Below are positions 38,158 through 49,800 of a DNA stretch of 53,149 nucleotides, one piece after another. The first letter of the stretch is position 1. Each line of letters begins with the position of its first letter. This DNA is from Spirogloea muscicola (taxonomy: Eukaryota; Streptophyta; Zygnematophyceae; Spirogloeales; Spirogloeaceae). The position numbers and the translations under genes were made by a program. Location: positions 236,713 to 289,861 of the forward strand of contig WELB01000026.1 in the NCBI GenBank assembly GCA_009602725.1, given 5' to 3'. The notes under the pieces were generated by a model, which made no database searches, was not told where the DNA came from, and was given only the letters and a program-made list of their open reading frames with translations.

Positions 38158-41100
38158 ATGGCGTCGGCGGAAACGGCGGCGTCGGCGGCAGCGGCGGCGG
38201 CGGCGGCTCCGCACTGGCGCNGCGGCGGCGACGGCGGGCTTGCGCGAGTGGCCGGCCTTCTACCCGTGGGAGAAGGCGAGCGCGCACACCGCATCTTAGG
38301 GTTTTGGGTTAAGGGTCTAGGGTTCGAGCCCACTGCGGAGCCCGCTCGGCCTGGAGGACCTGCCGACGCTTATGCTGGCCTTGCCGGCGGGGCGCCGGGC
38401 GATCTGCGGAGTGACAAGGAGGAGGACACTGTCGTGAAGCCTAAGTGAAATCTATTAGCTAAAGTCACAAATTCATGGGACTAGGATGGGGGCCATCAGC
38501 GCTGCCACCCGAACCCTAAAACCCTAAACCCCGAACCTTCTGAAAACCAAACCCCTAGGACCCATACCCCCCGAACCCTAAACCCTAAACCATAAACCCT
38601 GGACCCTAATGCCTAACACGGCCTCGCACGGCTCTGCAGGTGAAGCTGGGCGGCGTGGCGGTGTCGCCCATGGGTCTGGGGACGTGGTCGTGGGGCAACC
38701 AGCTGCTGTGGGGCTACAGCACCGCCATGGACGGCGAGCTGCAGGCCGCCTTCGACGCCGCCGTCGCCGCCGGCGTCAACCTCTTCGACACCGCCGACTC
38801 GTACGGCACCGGCCGGCTCAACGGCCGCGCTGAGCTGCTGCTCGGCCGCTTCATCCGCGAGTACCCCGGTGGGCGTTCCTGCTTGCTCTGCACTTGGACA
38901 CGCCCTTAATTGGAGGTTCTAAGCTGTTAATGATTGCAAGTCTACTTTTGGGTCTCACTGGAACGACAAAAGCCACAGGCATTGCCGGTAATTATGCAAC
39001 TGTCGTCTGCGCACTCTCCTTATCTGCCGTCAAGCAGGCCTTCAGCCGACCTGCTCACCGGACTTTGGCCTCTTGGGCATTCAGATGCATCATGATGCAC
39101 CAATACCAGCTCCTAGAATGCTGAGTTGTACTTTCCAGGTTAGGAGTTCATGGAGTAATATTAATGGCAGCAGAAGCCAGACAGCAGTTGCAGCTACAGC
39201 AAGTGGTTGAGTCCCCCTTGCTCTTGCTCTTGACGCGCTCACAATTGGCCTCCTCTTAGGGCGTTAACCCGATTGACGAGCCCCCTGATCTTGCCCCTGG
39301 CAGCTGGTCCACAGGCTCAGAGCGAGTGCGGCAGCGAGTGAGGGTGGCTACCAAGTTCGCCGCCTACCCCTGGCGGTTGACGACTGCGCAAATGGTGGCA
39401 GCTTGCAGGTTAGCAAGCTTGTCTGTTTGTCAACGTCTTGTATCTCGTGGATTTTGTCGCTCTCATTTCATGCCCTCAGCTACAAATATACTTTGCAGAT
39501 AAGCGGCAACAACATGTCACAGCTACTTGATCGCGATGTTTGGCCTTACTGCTGAGTCCTATACGACTGCTAGGGGCTCGCTGAGACGGCTTGGCGCGGA
39601 CAAGCTCGCGGTGGGCCAGCTCCACTGGTCGGCAGCCAAGTATGCACCGCTCCAGGAGCGCGTCCTTTGGGACGGCCTTGTCGCCATGTACGAGCAGGTG
39701 CTGCCGCCACTCAGTCGAAACATGTCATATATCAAAGTCATATGACAGTCATTACCGGAGAGTCTTGTAGCACAAAAGAGCGCCTCTTATGCGAAGACAT
39801 TCAGAAGTAATTACTTCTCCATGGCTGTGAGGAGGGGTCCACTCGCATTCCTGAGATGGTGATGTCAGGGCATAGAATTTGGACTCGATAACGTCTAGCT
39901 GAGTTGCTCAGACATTGTTCATATCGAGCAGCATGTACGTCGTTCCCGAGGTTGCAAAGCAACTGCTCTGGTGCGACTGCGCAGGGCCTGGTTGAGGAAG
40001 TCGGCGTCAGCAACTACGGGCCGAAGCAGATGCTGAGAATACACGATTATTTGCGCGCCAGGGGAGTGCCGCTTGCGTCTGCACAGGTCTGCTTGCTGTG
40101 GCCTCCCTATCTTACCGAACTCATGAGGTAGTGACATGTCTCCTAGTATTTATAGATAGCTTTGCTAGAGAGACTTAGGGAAGAGTGGAGCTGCTATTTG
40201 CAGCCATCTGGTGCTAGGAGCAGGCTTTTGGCAGGTGCGTTGTCATGGCGGACCTGAGCTTTGCCAATTGTTCTGACTAGTGATACCCAATGCATGGCCT
40301 CGCCAATTGTGCAGGTCCAGTTCTCGCTCATCAGCCGTGGTCCAGAGCAGATGGATGTGAAGGCTATCTGTGACGACCTTGGCATCCGGCTCATCTCGTA
40401 CAGCCCCCTTGGGCTGGGCATGCTGACTGGGAAGTACGGAGGAGATCAGCTACCCAAGGGCCCTAGGTACGAGCATAATGAGAGAGTCAACATGCTCCTA
40501 AGCCTAAAGGCCATACCCCTTATACTTGAGTGTAATGCAAGCCTCCCTGACTCATGATTTAGCACACCTCACATTGCCACGGGGCAGTATATGCCAGTTG
40601 CCCTGCTTAATGCACGTATAGAACGCCACGTATAGAACGCCTTCACCCCATCATCGGCTCCTGTAACATCTACTTATTCTGCTCACAATGTCTTGAGGTC
40701 AAAAACTCAACAAGTAGTCAGCAGTATTGAGCTCACCCTGTACTGGGGCATTAGTACAAAAGCTTGGTGAGCCAGCAGGCATGCTCACCAGCTTTTTCTC
40801 ATCAGAGGGCACTTACATCTGTCCCCTGTGCCTCTGTGACTGCAGGAGCTTGCTCTTTAGGCAGATTCTTCCAGGACTTAAGCCACTTTTGCAGACAATG
40901 CAGGAGATTGCGGCGGCGCGAGGGAAGTCTGTCCCCCAGGTATATCAGTCCCCTCGATGTCGCTAGGACAGTGGCTTCATTGTGCACTATAAAATAATTG
41001 GTGTGTACACTTCATAAATCTTTGTGGGACTGTTGGGCCTCTGAAGTTGTACTGAGAAGCATCTACCTTGCAGTACAGTATGTGATGTCTGCTGTGTCCG

Positions 41101-41354
41101 GCCCTTGGCTTAGTCGGCTCACATTGTTGTGTCAAAACTTTGATCGCTGATCAAGCATATTACTGCAGGTTGCCCTCAACTGGTGTATGCGGAAGGGCAC
41201 TATACCGATTCCTGGTGCTAAGAGCTTGGAGCAGGTCAAGGACAACCTAGGGGCGCTAGGCTTTCGGCTGAACAGCGGCGAGGTGGCCGCGCTCGACGAC
41301 GCTGCTGACCAAATTCCTCGCGGCATGATCCAGAACATCTTCCAGACAAAGTGA
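38158..41354 (+). CDS. Plastid-type aldo-keto reductase (At1g06690-like)
   Basis: Exons 38640-38868, 39315-39408, 39574-39697, 39985-40086, 40315-40466, 40846-40939 and 41169-41354 join in phase and give 326 residues. A first exon starting at ATG 38158 (MASAETAASAAAAAAAAPHW) is likely an organelle leader, but its end is unresolved and it contains an N at 38221. The AKR tetrad is visible: Asp and Tyr in NLFDTADSYGTG, Lys in ATKFAAYPWR, His in GQLHWSA. VGVSNYGPKQM, RLISYSPLGLGMLTGKYGG and IPIPGAKSLEQVKDNLGAL complete the barrel, ending MIQNIFQTK. The match to plant plastid AKRs of the At1g06690 type is close along the whole length. Predicted NADPH-dependent carbonyl reductase, substrate unknown. 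Confidence 0.93.
38293..38605. repeat. Inverted pair of telomere-like tracts in reductase intron 1
   Basis: TTAGGGTTTTGGGTTAAGGG and CTAGGGTTCG lie at about 38297-38330. The opposite orientation, GAACCCTAAAACCCTAAACC and several CCCTAAACC variants, fills 38508-38605 and ends only about 35 bases before the exon 2 acceptor at 38639. The two tracts could pair. Confidence 0.88.
40613..40640. repeat. Perfect 14-bp tandem duplication
   Basis: CACGTATAGAACGC at 40613-40626 is repeated exactly at 40627-40640, inside the reductase intron 40467-40845. Confidence 0.9.
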
Positions 41355-41791
41355 ATCGGCATAGACAGGGTGGGGCTGTGTAACACTAGAGAGGGCATGC
41401 TCTTGCACTGTGGTCCTGCATGCAGCTGTGCTTCAGGGCGGCACGGAGCACGCACTTGACTGGGTGCTGGGCCCTATGCGGAGGGCTTGTCTTTGGGTGA
41501 ATGAGTGTATGATGGCCGCAACGATGCATTTGGTTCACAGGCAAGCACGACTTGCAATTGCTGGGAGCACTTGACTACTATGCAAAGTGATGCTCCATCT
41601 CCAGTGGTCAATCCAGTGGATCTTGGACGATCAAGATAATCCTCAAGAGTAGGCTATGTTGATAGCAACAGGCTGCCTTGTACTTATGAGGCCCTTGAGC
41701 TTGAACCAGCAGGGTGTCATAATAAAAGTGGTGATAAGAGTTCCAGATGTTGCCCTGTAAGGAGCATGCTTGACAGGTGATTGAGGTTGTC
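41355..41791. other. Convergent 3' region between reductase and mannanase
   Basis: Contains both 3' UTRs. An AATAAA lies at about 41721 on the plus strand, far from the reductase stop, so its use is doubtful. No gene seen. Confidence 0.5.
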
Positions 41792-44480
41792 CTATGCCTT
41801 CGGTTGGCTTAAGAATTCTTGCGTGCACTTTGCATAGTGGGAAAGGATCTCAAGTGTGCTGTTGTCTTTGTCATACACTGAGTACCACCCTGGCGGCTCA
41901 TGAGGAGGGTCGCCAAGCCGCCTGGGCCCAGGATCGGAAGGGCGGCCCTCTCCAGACCAGGCCCAAAACATTTGACCTGCCATTAAGTCGTTCTTGACAA
42001 GCCGCATGACTGCAGCACCAAAGCAGCATGTCAGTTAAAATAGATGGACTGTATCAGCTGCGCCCAATGTCATGCACATGCAGTATGCACCTTGCCGCTG
42101 GGTGCCAATACATCTAAAGAATATCTATCAAGTCTATAGTGAAGCCAGAACACCAATAAGTTCAGCAACAAGAAGCAGGTTTTCTTGCCAAGTGCTGTTG
42201 TTCTGACACCTATGTAGCAATTGAAAAATAGGTTGCAAGGTGCTCATAAAGCTGGTCCTTTGAGTAGGTAGAGATGCAAACTTCCTTCTCATCTTGTGAC
42301 TCACCAGTGGCAGAGATGACGTTGAAGTAGGCATTGCGGTGAGATACTGGAGCTGCAGGGTTGTACCGACTGAATGTGATATTAGTCGTAGGTTGACACT
42401 TCCGACATGTGTCTCTCGCCAAGCCGTACTCCTCTGCATTGTCGTTAGTGAGTCAATGCGTCAGAGACTGAACATGGCAAATAGATTGACATCTATAGGC
42501 ACACCTGTTATGGTCAACTGTCCATCTGTAAGTTGTTTTTGAGTAGATTTGGACTGTAATTCATCCTTGGGGAATTGCAAGCTGTTGAGCTGTTGCCAAC
42601 AATACAAAACCTAGTTTGCTTCGATATAAGAGCAAAAGCAGACCTAGAATGACAGGCTTCTGAAAGGTCGTCCTCGAGTATTGTGCCCGCTGTTTCAGGT
42701 ACTTGCTTGCATATTTCACTGCAGCTTCCAGATTTGCGATGGAGTCATTACTTGGCTTATAGAGTCCCCAGTTTTCAACCCAGAGGTGGATGGTTGCATA
42801 GTCAATGAACGGGCTACTGTGGACCCTGATGAAGAGGCTGCCCTCGTCATCCTCCTTTCCTTCCATACCGGCGGTAACAAGGTGACAGGGATCTAAGCTC
42901 TTAATGAATTGACCTACAAGAATGTGCCAGTGTGTACTGTGATCAGCAGATTGGCACTTGTGATTCAATAGAGAGAGCCATCTCCAGCATGTACCTGGAT
43001 GAAAGCGTGCCTCTTAAGCGCAGAATCCAGCAGGGAAAGCACGTGTTTGTTTGGTGGTATTCACCGCGGCATTTCACTTCAAGTCATAGCTTGCTAGTCT
43101 TACCTGTTGCGTCAACCCATTGTTGGGGAGGCTGCTGGGGCTCGTTGGCTAGCTCCCATGAGAAGATTGTGGGATCCTGTGTATACGGATGTCCTGTGAT
43201 ATGATTGACTCGATTTATGATTGCACGCATGTGTTGCTGAAACAGGGTTTGGCATTGTTTGCTGATGCTGCTGTCATTGTAAAAACGAGCACTATACTCG
43301 ATGAACATTGTCCAATTTCCAGTGAAGGTGGGGTAAGAGGGAGGGTAAGGGACAGGTCCAGATGCTGGGTCCACCCAGTTCACATACTGCGCAAATCCCC
43401 CTGTGTCATGCCAGAAGTCATTGAGGACCATAGTTGCCTTCATGTCCCTCTGGCGCAGTTGCACAAGCATGTAGTCAAGCCCCTTGAAGACGGCCTCATT
43501 TACAAAACCTGGCCTGTAGACTTTAGCACTTGTTAGCAAGGATCACATGCAAACGCTTCATAAGAGAAGAAGCTTGTGATCACTCTCCTTGCCTTGTAGT
43601 GACTGAGGATTGTCATTGTCCTTGATATAGAGGATAGAACTCCAAACTATACTACTGATCAATAAGAGCAAGCGCTGGCCAAGACGATGCAGCTTCAGGC
43701 TCAGCTGAGCGGTTCAGCCTCCTTGCCTCCAACTTTTTGTTCTCTTAGCAGCTCACGAAGCACTTGCCTGGGAAAGAGCGTAGGGGTCCACCGGTACGGG
43801 GATTTATCAGGTCCCTCAGTTGCAGCCATGAGCCGGACATTATTGAAGCCGAGGCGTGCAAGCAGGTCAAGATCGTTGGCAAGCCGGGTGCGATTGCCAC
43901 CATCACCTTCTTCCATCGCCAGCCACACTCCTTCCCAGTAATTTGTGCCTGCGGGGATTAGTCACCTTAGGCCCCACTGCATACTGGTGATACATTGCCA
44001 CCTTAGGTTCCACTGCATACCGAGATTGTAAGAGGAAGTTTCTGGCAGCCCCCTGAGGGCCACAAATCCCATTGTGCAGGATTGAAGTCATGATTCATGC
44101 ATGATATCCGGACACAATTGTAGTTCACAGACTCGACCAGAAATGGCAAACACGTGTTGCCGCACAAAGTGACGTGACTGCAGCAAGGATCAGTTGGAGC
44201 TTCGCCCAGGGATGACAGGGCCCGGTCATCACTGACCAACTGCGTAATAAGTTCTTCCCTCCAAGCTGAACATCGTACGTCTGCCAGAGTGGATGCGCAC
44301 AAAGCCGCATTGCTGCAGGCTGCACTTCTGCCGAGGAGCAAGGCGGCTGATGGCCGAGGCCGGCGCAACAGGCCGCCGCACCAGGCCCCCAGCACCAGGC
44401 TGATCATCTGCGGTTGCCGCTAGGAGCAAAGACAACAGCAGGGCAGGAAGCACAGCGGGGAGCAAGCCCGGCGCTGCCAT
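41792..44480 (-). CDS. Secreted GH5 endo-beta-1,4-mannanase
   Basis: Six minus-strand exons: 44480-44237, 43948-43768, 43513-43104, 42913-42644, 42433-42305 and 42009-41792; phases close to 483 residues. An N-terminal signal peptide (MAAPGLLPAVLPALLLSLLL) indicates secretion. The (beta/alpha)8 domain starts FSLEGRTYYAVGTNYWEG. NRTRLANDLDLLARLGFNNV and MVLNDFWHDTGGFAQYVNW are typical of mannanases. The acid/base Glu266 is in SWELANEPQ and the nucleophile is Glu370 in VILEEYGLARD. FWAWSGEGRP is the conserved C-terminal substrate-site tryptophan motif. Several N-x-S/T sites (NRT, NWT, NDS, NIT) fit a glycoprotein. It would cut mannan or glucomannan outside the cell. The sequence style (GTNYWEGVWLAMEEGDGGNR) resembles non-plant mannanases more than land-plant MAN proteins. 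Confidence 0.94.
43514..43767 (-). other. GC-AG intron in the mannanase gene
   Basis: The exon ends CTCTTTCCCAG and the intron begins GCAAGT, the consensus GC donor. The acceptor is GTCTACAG before GCCAGGTTTTG. Phase 2 on both sides rebuilds an Arg codon and a family-like linker (TLFPRPGFVNEAVF). Confidence 0.85.
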
Positions 44481-44653
44481 CGGTGCTCGCAGAAGCGGCA
44501 GCGGGATTGCCGTCGTCGCCTCGCCGCCGCCGCCGCCGCCACCGCCGTCGCGTGGCTCGGCGGCGGCGGGGGGGCTGCAGCGTTCGCGTGATCGGACCCG
44601 CGGGAGTGCCGAGATGAGGGCTGCCCGGAAGGAGCTTTTCCGGGCCTGCCCGG

Positions 44654-44679
44654 GCCGCGCTCAGGAGCCTGAGCGCGGC
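44654..44679. repeat. Perfect 12-bp inverted repeat with 2-base spacer
   Basis: GCCGCGCTCAGG at 44654-44665 and its exact complement at 44668-44679, separated by AG. It lies about 175 bases upstream of the mannanase start codon. Confidence 0.93.
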
Positions 44680-46791
44680 ATAGGCTGACCCTCCTCAGGG
44701 CACAGCGAAGGATCTGTCGGCCAATGGTGGCCAATGACAGCTGCCCGGAGTGGCATTTTGCGGCCTGCCCGGCGTCCCTGGCGGAGCCAGCTGGCTAGTA
44801 CTTGTTCTCTACTACGACGTAGATCTCCATCACCTTCTTTTCTACCGCCAAGTAGTAGTAGCCACGTACTTAAGTTTAGTGACTTGTGCTTCTGAAGGGG
44901 CAGTTGCTTCATTGACCTTGTCCAACTCTTTGGGCTGGCCTTTCACAGCCATCGCCTCATCTGAAAGAGCTTTTGTTGCCAGCGATTTGCAGGCTGCTCG
45001 TCACCTGAAAAGGCCAACTCTACCTCGCTGGCGCATCTGTCCTGCGCCACCTCTTGTGCACACTTTGGCTGGCCATGTGCTGGCTTGCTCCCACTAGTCT
45101 AGGAGCAGTGCCCACTGGCTGCCTAGTTTCTAATGGTGCAAGGAGAAGTCACTCTGAGAACGGAGCAGTGGATGGCACAGCCTGAGAGGAAGTGACCTAG
45201 CAAGGACCTAAGAACGGGCTAATCTGCTCATCCCGTTATGCTGAGGAGCCGCTCCTCACTTGGATGAAGGCGTCCTTACCCATCATCCATCCCCGACCCC
45301 TTTATCTATGTCTCATCTTCTACAGCGATCATCTCTATGAGAGATCCTTATCCTCCCCTTTGCCTAGTTGTCCACTTCTTCGGTCAAACTTGACTCTGGA
45401 GGTAATTCTGTATCTTCATTGCTCTTTGGAGTGCTGACCCCTGCAACGTGCTCGTCCAGCTATGTTAATTTGCTCTCCTTGGTCGGCCTACAAAATCACC
45501 ACCTCCCTAGAGTTCCCTTTAAGATTGCCTTTCTTGCATTGGAGCGAGCCTCTCTGCTTGCTGATGATCTTCATGTCACAGAGATCATCAGCACTTCCTT
45601 GTCACACCATGAGATCTTATGACGATTGGCCAGTCGAGAGTGTAGATGTCCTTAGCGGTACAGATGCAGTCGGTCAGCTTGGAGAATGCAGTCTCATGTG
45701 CAGATCTTGCTCCTAACACTGCATACACAAGTGCGCTACGCTGAAGCATTCACTCGCTAGACTTTGCAATTCTCAGCGACTTATGCTATTTTGTGCTGCT
45801 AGATTTGGTGTCCAAGGCCTTTGCTCCTCCTTGAGAGCACCAGCTCCCGTGCCGGTGCTCCAGTTCTCATGCTTAGCTTGTCTGACTTGTATGTGCTCAC
45901 TCGTGGGTACCTGAATTAAGCCTCCCTGCTCCTGGCGCCCTGCTTCCTTCGCCCCTCTTCATCCAGAGCTTCATTTTGTCTAGCCTCATCATTATTTGCT
46001 CTTTATTTGCCATCAGCACGAATGGTGTAGTGGCTTTGCTTGGCTTTGCTTGAAATTTCTTTTCATGCGCACTGCGCGCCCTCGCCCTCTTATTCAGGAT
46101 ACTCCTCGTGCGCTAGAGCATATGGTTCCACACCCAGCTCATTTGGCTATTGAAGCAATGGTGCTCCTTGGCTGCTGGCAGCCACTCGCAGTCACATCAG
46201 ATACTAGTCTGAGCACAGCTCTCCCTTAAGCTCCTTAAGCAAGGTAACTATAGCCACAAAGCGCTTTCGAAATTTGGCCCAGACTCTGGGTCGCGGCCTA
46301 AGTTGGGGCGACGCTGCTCGCAGAAGTGAGCACTCTCAAAGGGGGCGGGGGCTGTGGACGCCAGCCTAGAAAGCATGAACAAGGCCGAAAGGAGCCAAAA
46401 CTACACGGCTACTGCTTGCTGGTCTGCCGAGCCGGCAGGGGGCAGCGACGGCAGCCATTTCCGTCTATCCTCTTCTAGCTGCGCGCGGCAGTACGATGGC
46501 CTCTCAGATGTTTGTCAGGTTTTGTTTCAGGGAAAAAGATCAGACCATGAACAAAACGCAGGCCCTGCCCGGCGGGCAGATCGAGTGGCCGCGGGTCAGC
46601 CCGTCCATACGTCTGACCGGTAGCGGGTTCAAATCCCCAACGGTCAAGGAGCTCGGGGAAAGCTGAGGGAGGGAGGCGCTCCGGACGAGAGCAAGGTAAG
46701 GGGATTGAGGTCTTACAGGGGAGAGGGGCGGTGAAGCTGGAGACCACACCCCGCTCACCGTGGACGCGCTTGCTCAGCGGCAGCCGCCATT

Positions 46792-46830
<39 letters not shown>
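46792..46830. repeat. (GCC)13 directly before the HMG-box start codon
   Basis: Uninterrupted GCC/CCG triplets run into ATG 46831. Position and composition mirror the TRM8 start. Confidence 0.9.
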
Positions 46831-46831
<1 letters not shown>

Positions 46832-49800
46832 TGCCACGCTCCGATCGCGCCGCCAGGCACGAGCCGTCGGAGAACGCCGTCTCTGCTGCGCCGTCGCGCA
46901 CAAAGAGACACGCTGCAGCTGCAGCTTCCGCCGCCGCCACAGCCGCCGCCGCTGCCGGGCCGGAGCCTGCGGTGCTGGCGGAGCGCAACTTGGCCCTGGA
47001 GAATGAACTGGCTTCCATGACCATGGCGCTGGAGAAGGTCTCCCTGGAGAAGCGACATGCTGAGACGCTGCTGCAGGAGAGAGAGGCTTCGCTGTTGCAG
47101 AAGGCGGAGGAGGCAAAGAAGCTCGCTGGCAAGGTGAAGGACCTCCAAAAGACCAAGGTCTTCGCTCCGAAGCTGGTAAGCAGGTGCTAAGGCTGCTCAT
47201 AAATCATAAGCAGACTCATGGAAGGTTCACAGTTGGCAGCTGCCAAAAGGGGCATACCTTTGTTGGAGGGGACGATAGATAGTCTGCCAGGAGCAGAGTC
47301 GAACAACGACACCGAAGATGATATCAGAGCACTGGCGCATGCATTGGTACAGTACTGCTACCCAGCCAGCACAATCGCTCGTCTTCGAGCAACTGTGGTC
47401 CAAGACCAGCCAAAGGCAGGAGTTGCATATTCGATTGTGCAGGATATCATACCACAAACCACAGCAGAGCCAGATGGCAAGAAGGAAAGAAGGGACCCCA
47501 ACAAGCCCAAGCCACCCGCTTCGACATTCCTTCTGTGGTGCAATGACCATCGCGGCGAGGTGATCTCGGCTGCATTTGCTTTGTCACCTAGTCCTCCAAT
47601 CTCATATTCCTGGCAGCTGACTCTGCCAATGTCTCGGAGTAACATAATTCTCCAAGGTTATTATGGAGCTCAAGTTTTGCACAAGCTCCCAGACGCAGCT
47701 GATGGTCTGCTTGACATTCTTCACTGTTTCAGCTGCCTTGCTTCAGATAAGCTAATTCATAGTTGAAGCCATCCAAGTTGTGTGTGCAAATGACTTTTGC
47801 ACACGAATTCTTTCTCAACTTTTACTCTGCATCTGGCAGATCTCCAAGAAACACCCGAACGCAACTTTCGGTGAGCTATCGGCTGTTCTTGGAGAGGCAT
47901 GGAAAGCAGTGAGTGAGAAGGAGAAATTGCCGTACGTAGCCGCAGCCGAGGTTGAGTCCACCAAATACAAGACAGCCAAAGAGGAATACGAAAAGGTGAG
48001 CTGCTTAGCACTCTGAGGTTGATGGTCCTACATGTAAATGCTGATTAAGTCCGCAGACGAACGTGCAATAATCGGATCCTCTTCATCCAATATAGTGACA
48101 ACACTATTTTAATAATCGGAGGAGAAAATATTATGTTGGGCTGCGGTGAATTTGAATTATTTACTTCATATTGTTCTCAATGCTTGTTGGTATCCAGAAT
48201 ATTGCCTCAAAAAAGCGTGAGACTGATGCCCTCATAAAGCTCAAGGAGGAGAAGCGGGCTGAAGCTGCCATGGATCTCCTAAGGCAATTCGAGCTGCACC
48301 AACTTGTAAGTACAAGCGTCAGTGACTGCAAACTGCTCAGAAACGCAGAACTTTGTTGATGTTAGCCCACTTTAAGGTGTCAGGGACGCCAAGACCATTT
48401 GCACCCAACTCAATGCCTCATGCTAGTGACCTCTAATACTCCTTGTGCTGCTTGTCACAGGAAGCCCAGGAAATAGATGGCAAGCCTAAGAAGTGAGTCA
48501 AAGCTGTCCATCCCTAGCTGCCCTATACTGGGTGACTGCCTTGTCCGCAGTTACTTGGTGTACTTGATGGACACAGAGGACTGTGGTTGCAGGAAGGAGA
48601 AAGATGACACCAAACCTAAGGCGCCAGTGACTGCCTTCTTTGAGTACTGCAAGCAGCGACGTACTCTTTTGGCCAGCGAAGGCATCAGCTTAACAGTGCC
48701 CGAGGTCTGTACCTGAGTGATACTATTCTATGCTCCTAGAACGGTGAACTCCTATGGGGCCTCCACCTTGCATCTTCACCTCAGAATACTTTTCATGCCT
48801 GTGTTGCTTATCACGGATCTCAATCCCCTAATTTGAATCTGAATTAACAGGCGGGAAAGAAGCTTGGTGAAGAATGGAACCTGCTGTCAGAGAAGCAGAA
48901 GGCTCCATACGAAGAGGTACCTTGACTACATCATTTGTGGATTATGTCAAGTCATAATGGGGGTCAGCGTATGCAGTTGTTCTCAGCCCTCTCCAAAACA
49001 AGCAATTTACTGTACATAGGTAGCTGCTGCCGATCGTGCGCGATACACAGAGGAGATGGTGGTCTACAAGCTTCAAAAGCAGCAGGTGCGGCCCTTTCAC
49101 TATACCTTCATTGCCAGGCGAGACAAGCACAACTCAAGTATAGACAACCTTCTCAGTAGCATCCCTGTTTGACATTTGCGAGAAGCTGTATATTGCATGG
49201 AGGTGGATCTCAATGCCCTGTGTATGCCTGTCAGGAGCTGGAGGCTATCAAGGCCCTGGTCAATGCTGCACTAGCAAAGGATCAAGAGGAAGCACGCCAG
49301 ATGATTTGCCGTGAAGACGAGGAGCTTGCAAAGGTCGCTGCAAAGGCCACAACGGTAAGAGCTTCATGTGAATTCAGACATCAACAAAGTACTCTCAGAC
49401 AGGAACTCAGTGAAGTTTGGGAAGTAGCGATGCAACTTGACACGAGTAGGGAGGCAACAGGTAAAGAGGTCCAGCCAGAGTTGGCTTAGCTATGTGATGA
49501 GTGAATTAATGATTATCTCATTAATTTTCTCATTGTGCAGCTTGCCAAGCTTTCGGTACCCAAGCAGCCCAAGGTGGCATCCCGGGTACCTGACATGCCA
49601 AAGCGCCCGCCCACCGGCTACATCCTTTTCAGGTCCAAGACATAGAGAAGCAATCCTGTAGGCTAGCCGTTAGGTGCTCACTTACTCCTGCGTATTCTTC
49701 CATAAGAGCTCCTACTGTTGACATGCTGATCTAATGTATCGGTTTGACCATACACAATTCGTTGTGCTTGACAAAGTAGGATGATTTGACATTCTGTATG

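Larger units (their letters stand above)
44481..46830. promoter_or_regulatory. Long divergent intergenic region between mannanase and the HMG-box gene
   Basis: About 2.35 kb without a supported gene. Near the mannanase it is very GC-rich with a (CCG)n run (44521-44545) and the perfect palindrome at 44654-44679. A partial direct repeat built on CTGCCCGGA(A/G) occurs near 44618 and 44740. From 45100 to 46250 it is pyrimidine-rich with no conserved frame. The last 40 bases are (GCC)n before the HMG start codon. Confidence 0.5.

Noticed and set aside
38508-38605. A chromosome end or true telomere
   Set aside because: Units are degenerate and short, lie inside a gene intron, and coding sequence continues on both sides.
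43000-43030. Extra mannanase exon ending at a GTACAT donor
   Set aside because: Direct joining of 43513-43104 to 42913-42644 gives the family sequence WVDATGQFIKSLDP in phase; an inserted exon would break it.
44750-46229. Retrotransposon remnant in the long mannanase/HMG intergenic region
   Set aside because: No reverse transcriptase, integrase or terminal repeat motif could be seen in any frame.
46580-46645. Possible tRNA or tRNA-derived SINE, from GGGTTCAAATCCC (B-box-like)
   Set aside because: Only three T-stem pairs form, and no acceptor stem or anticodon arm could be drawn; similar motifs near 23605 and 38325 also fail to fold as tRNAs.
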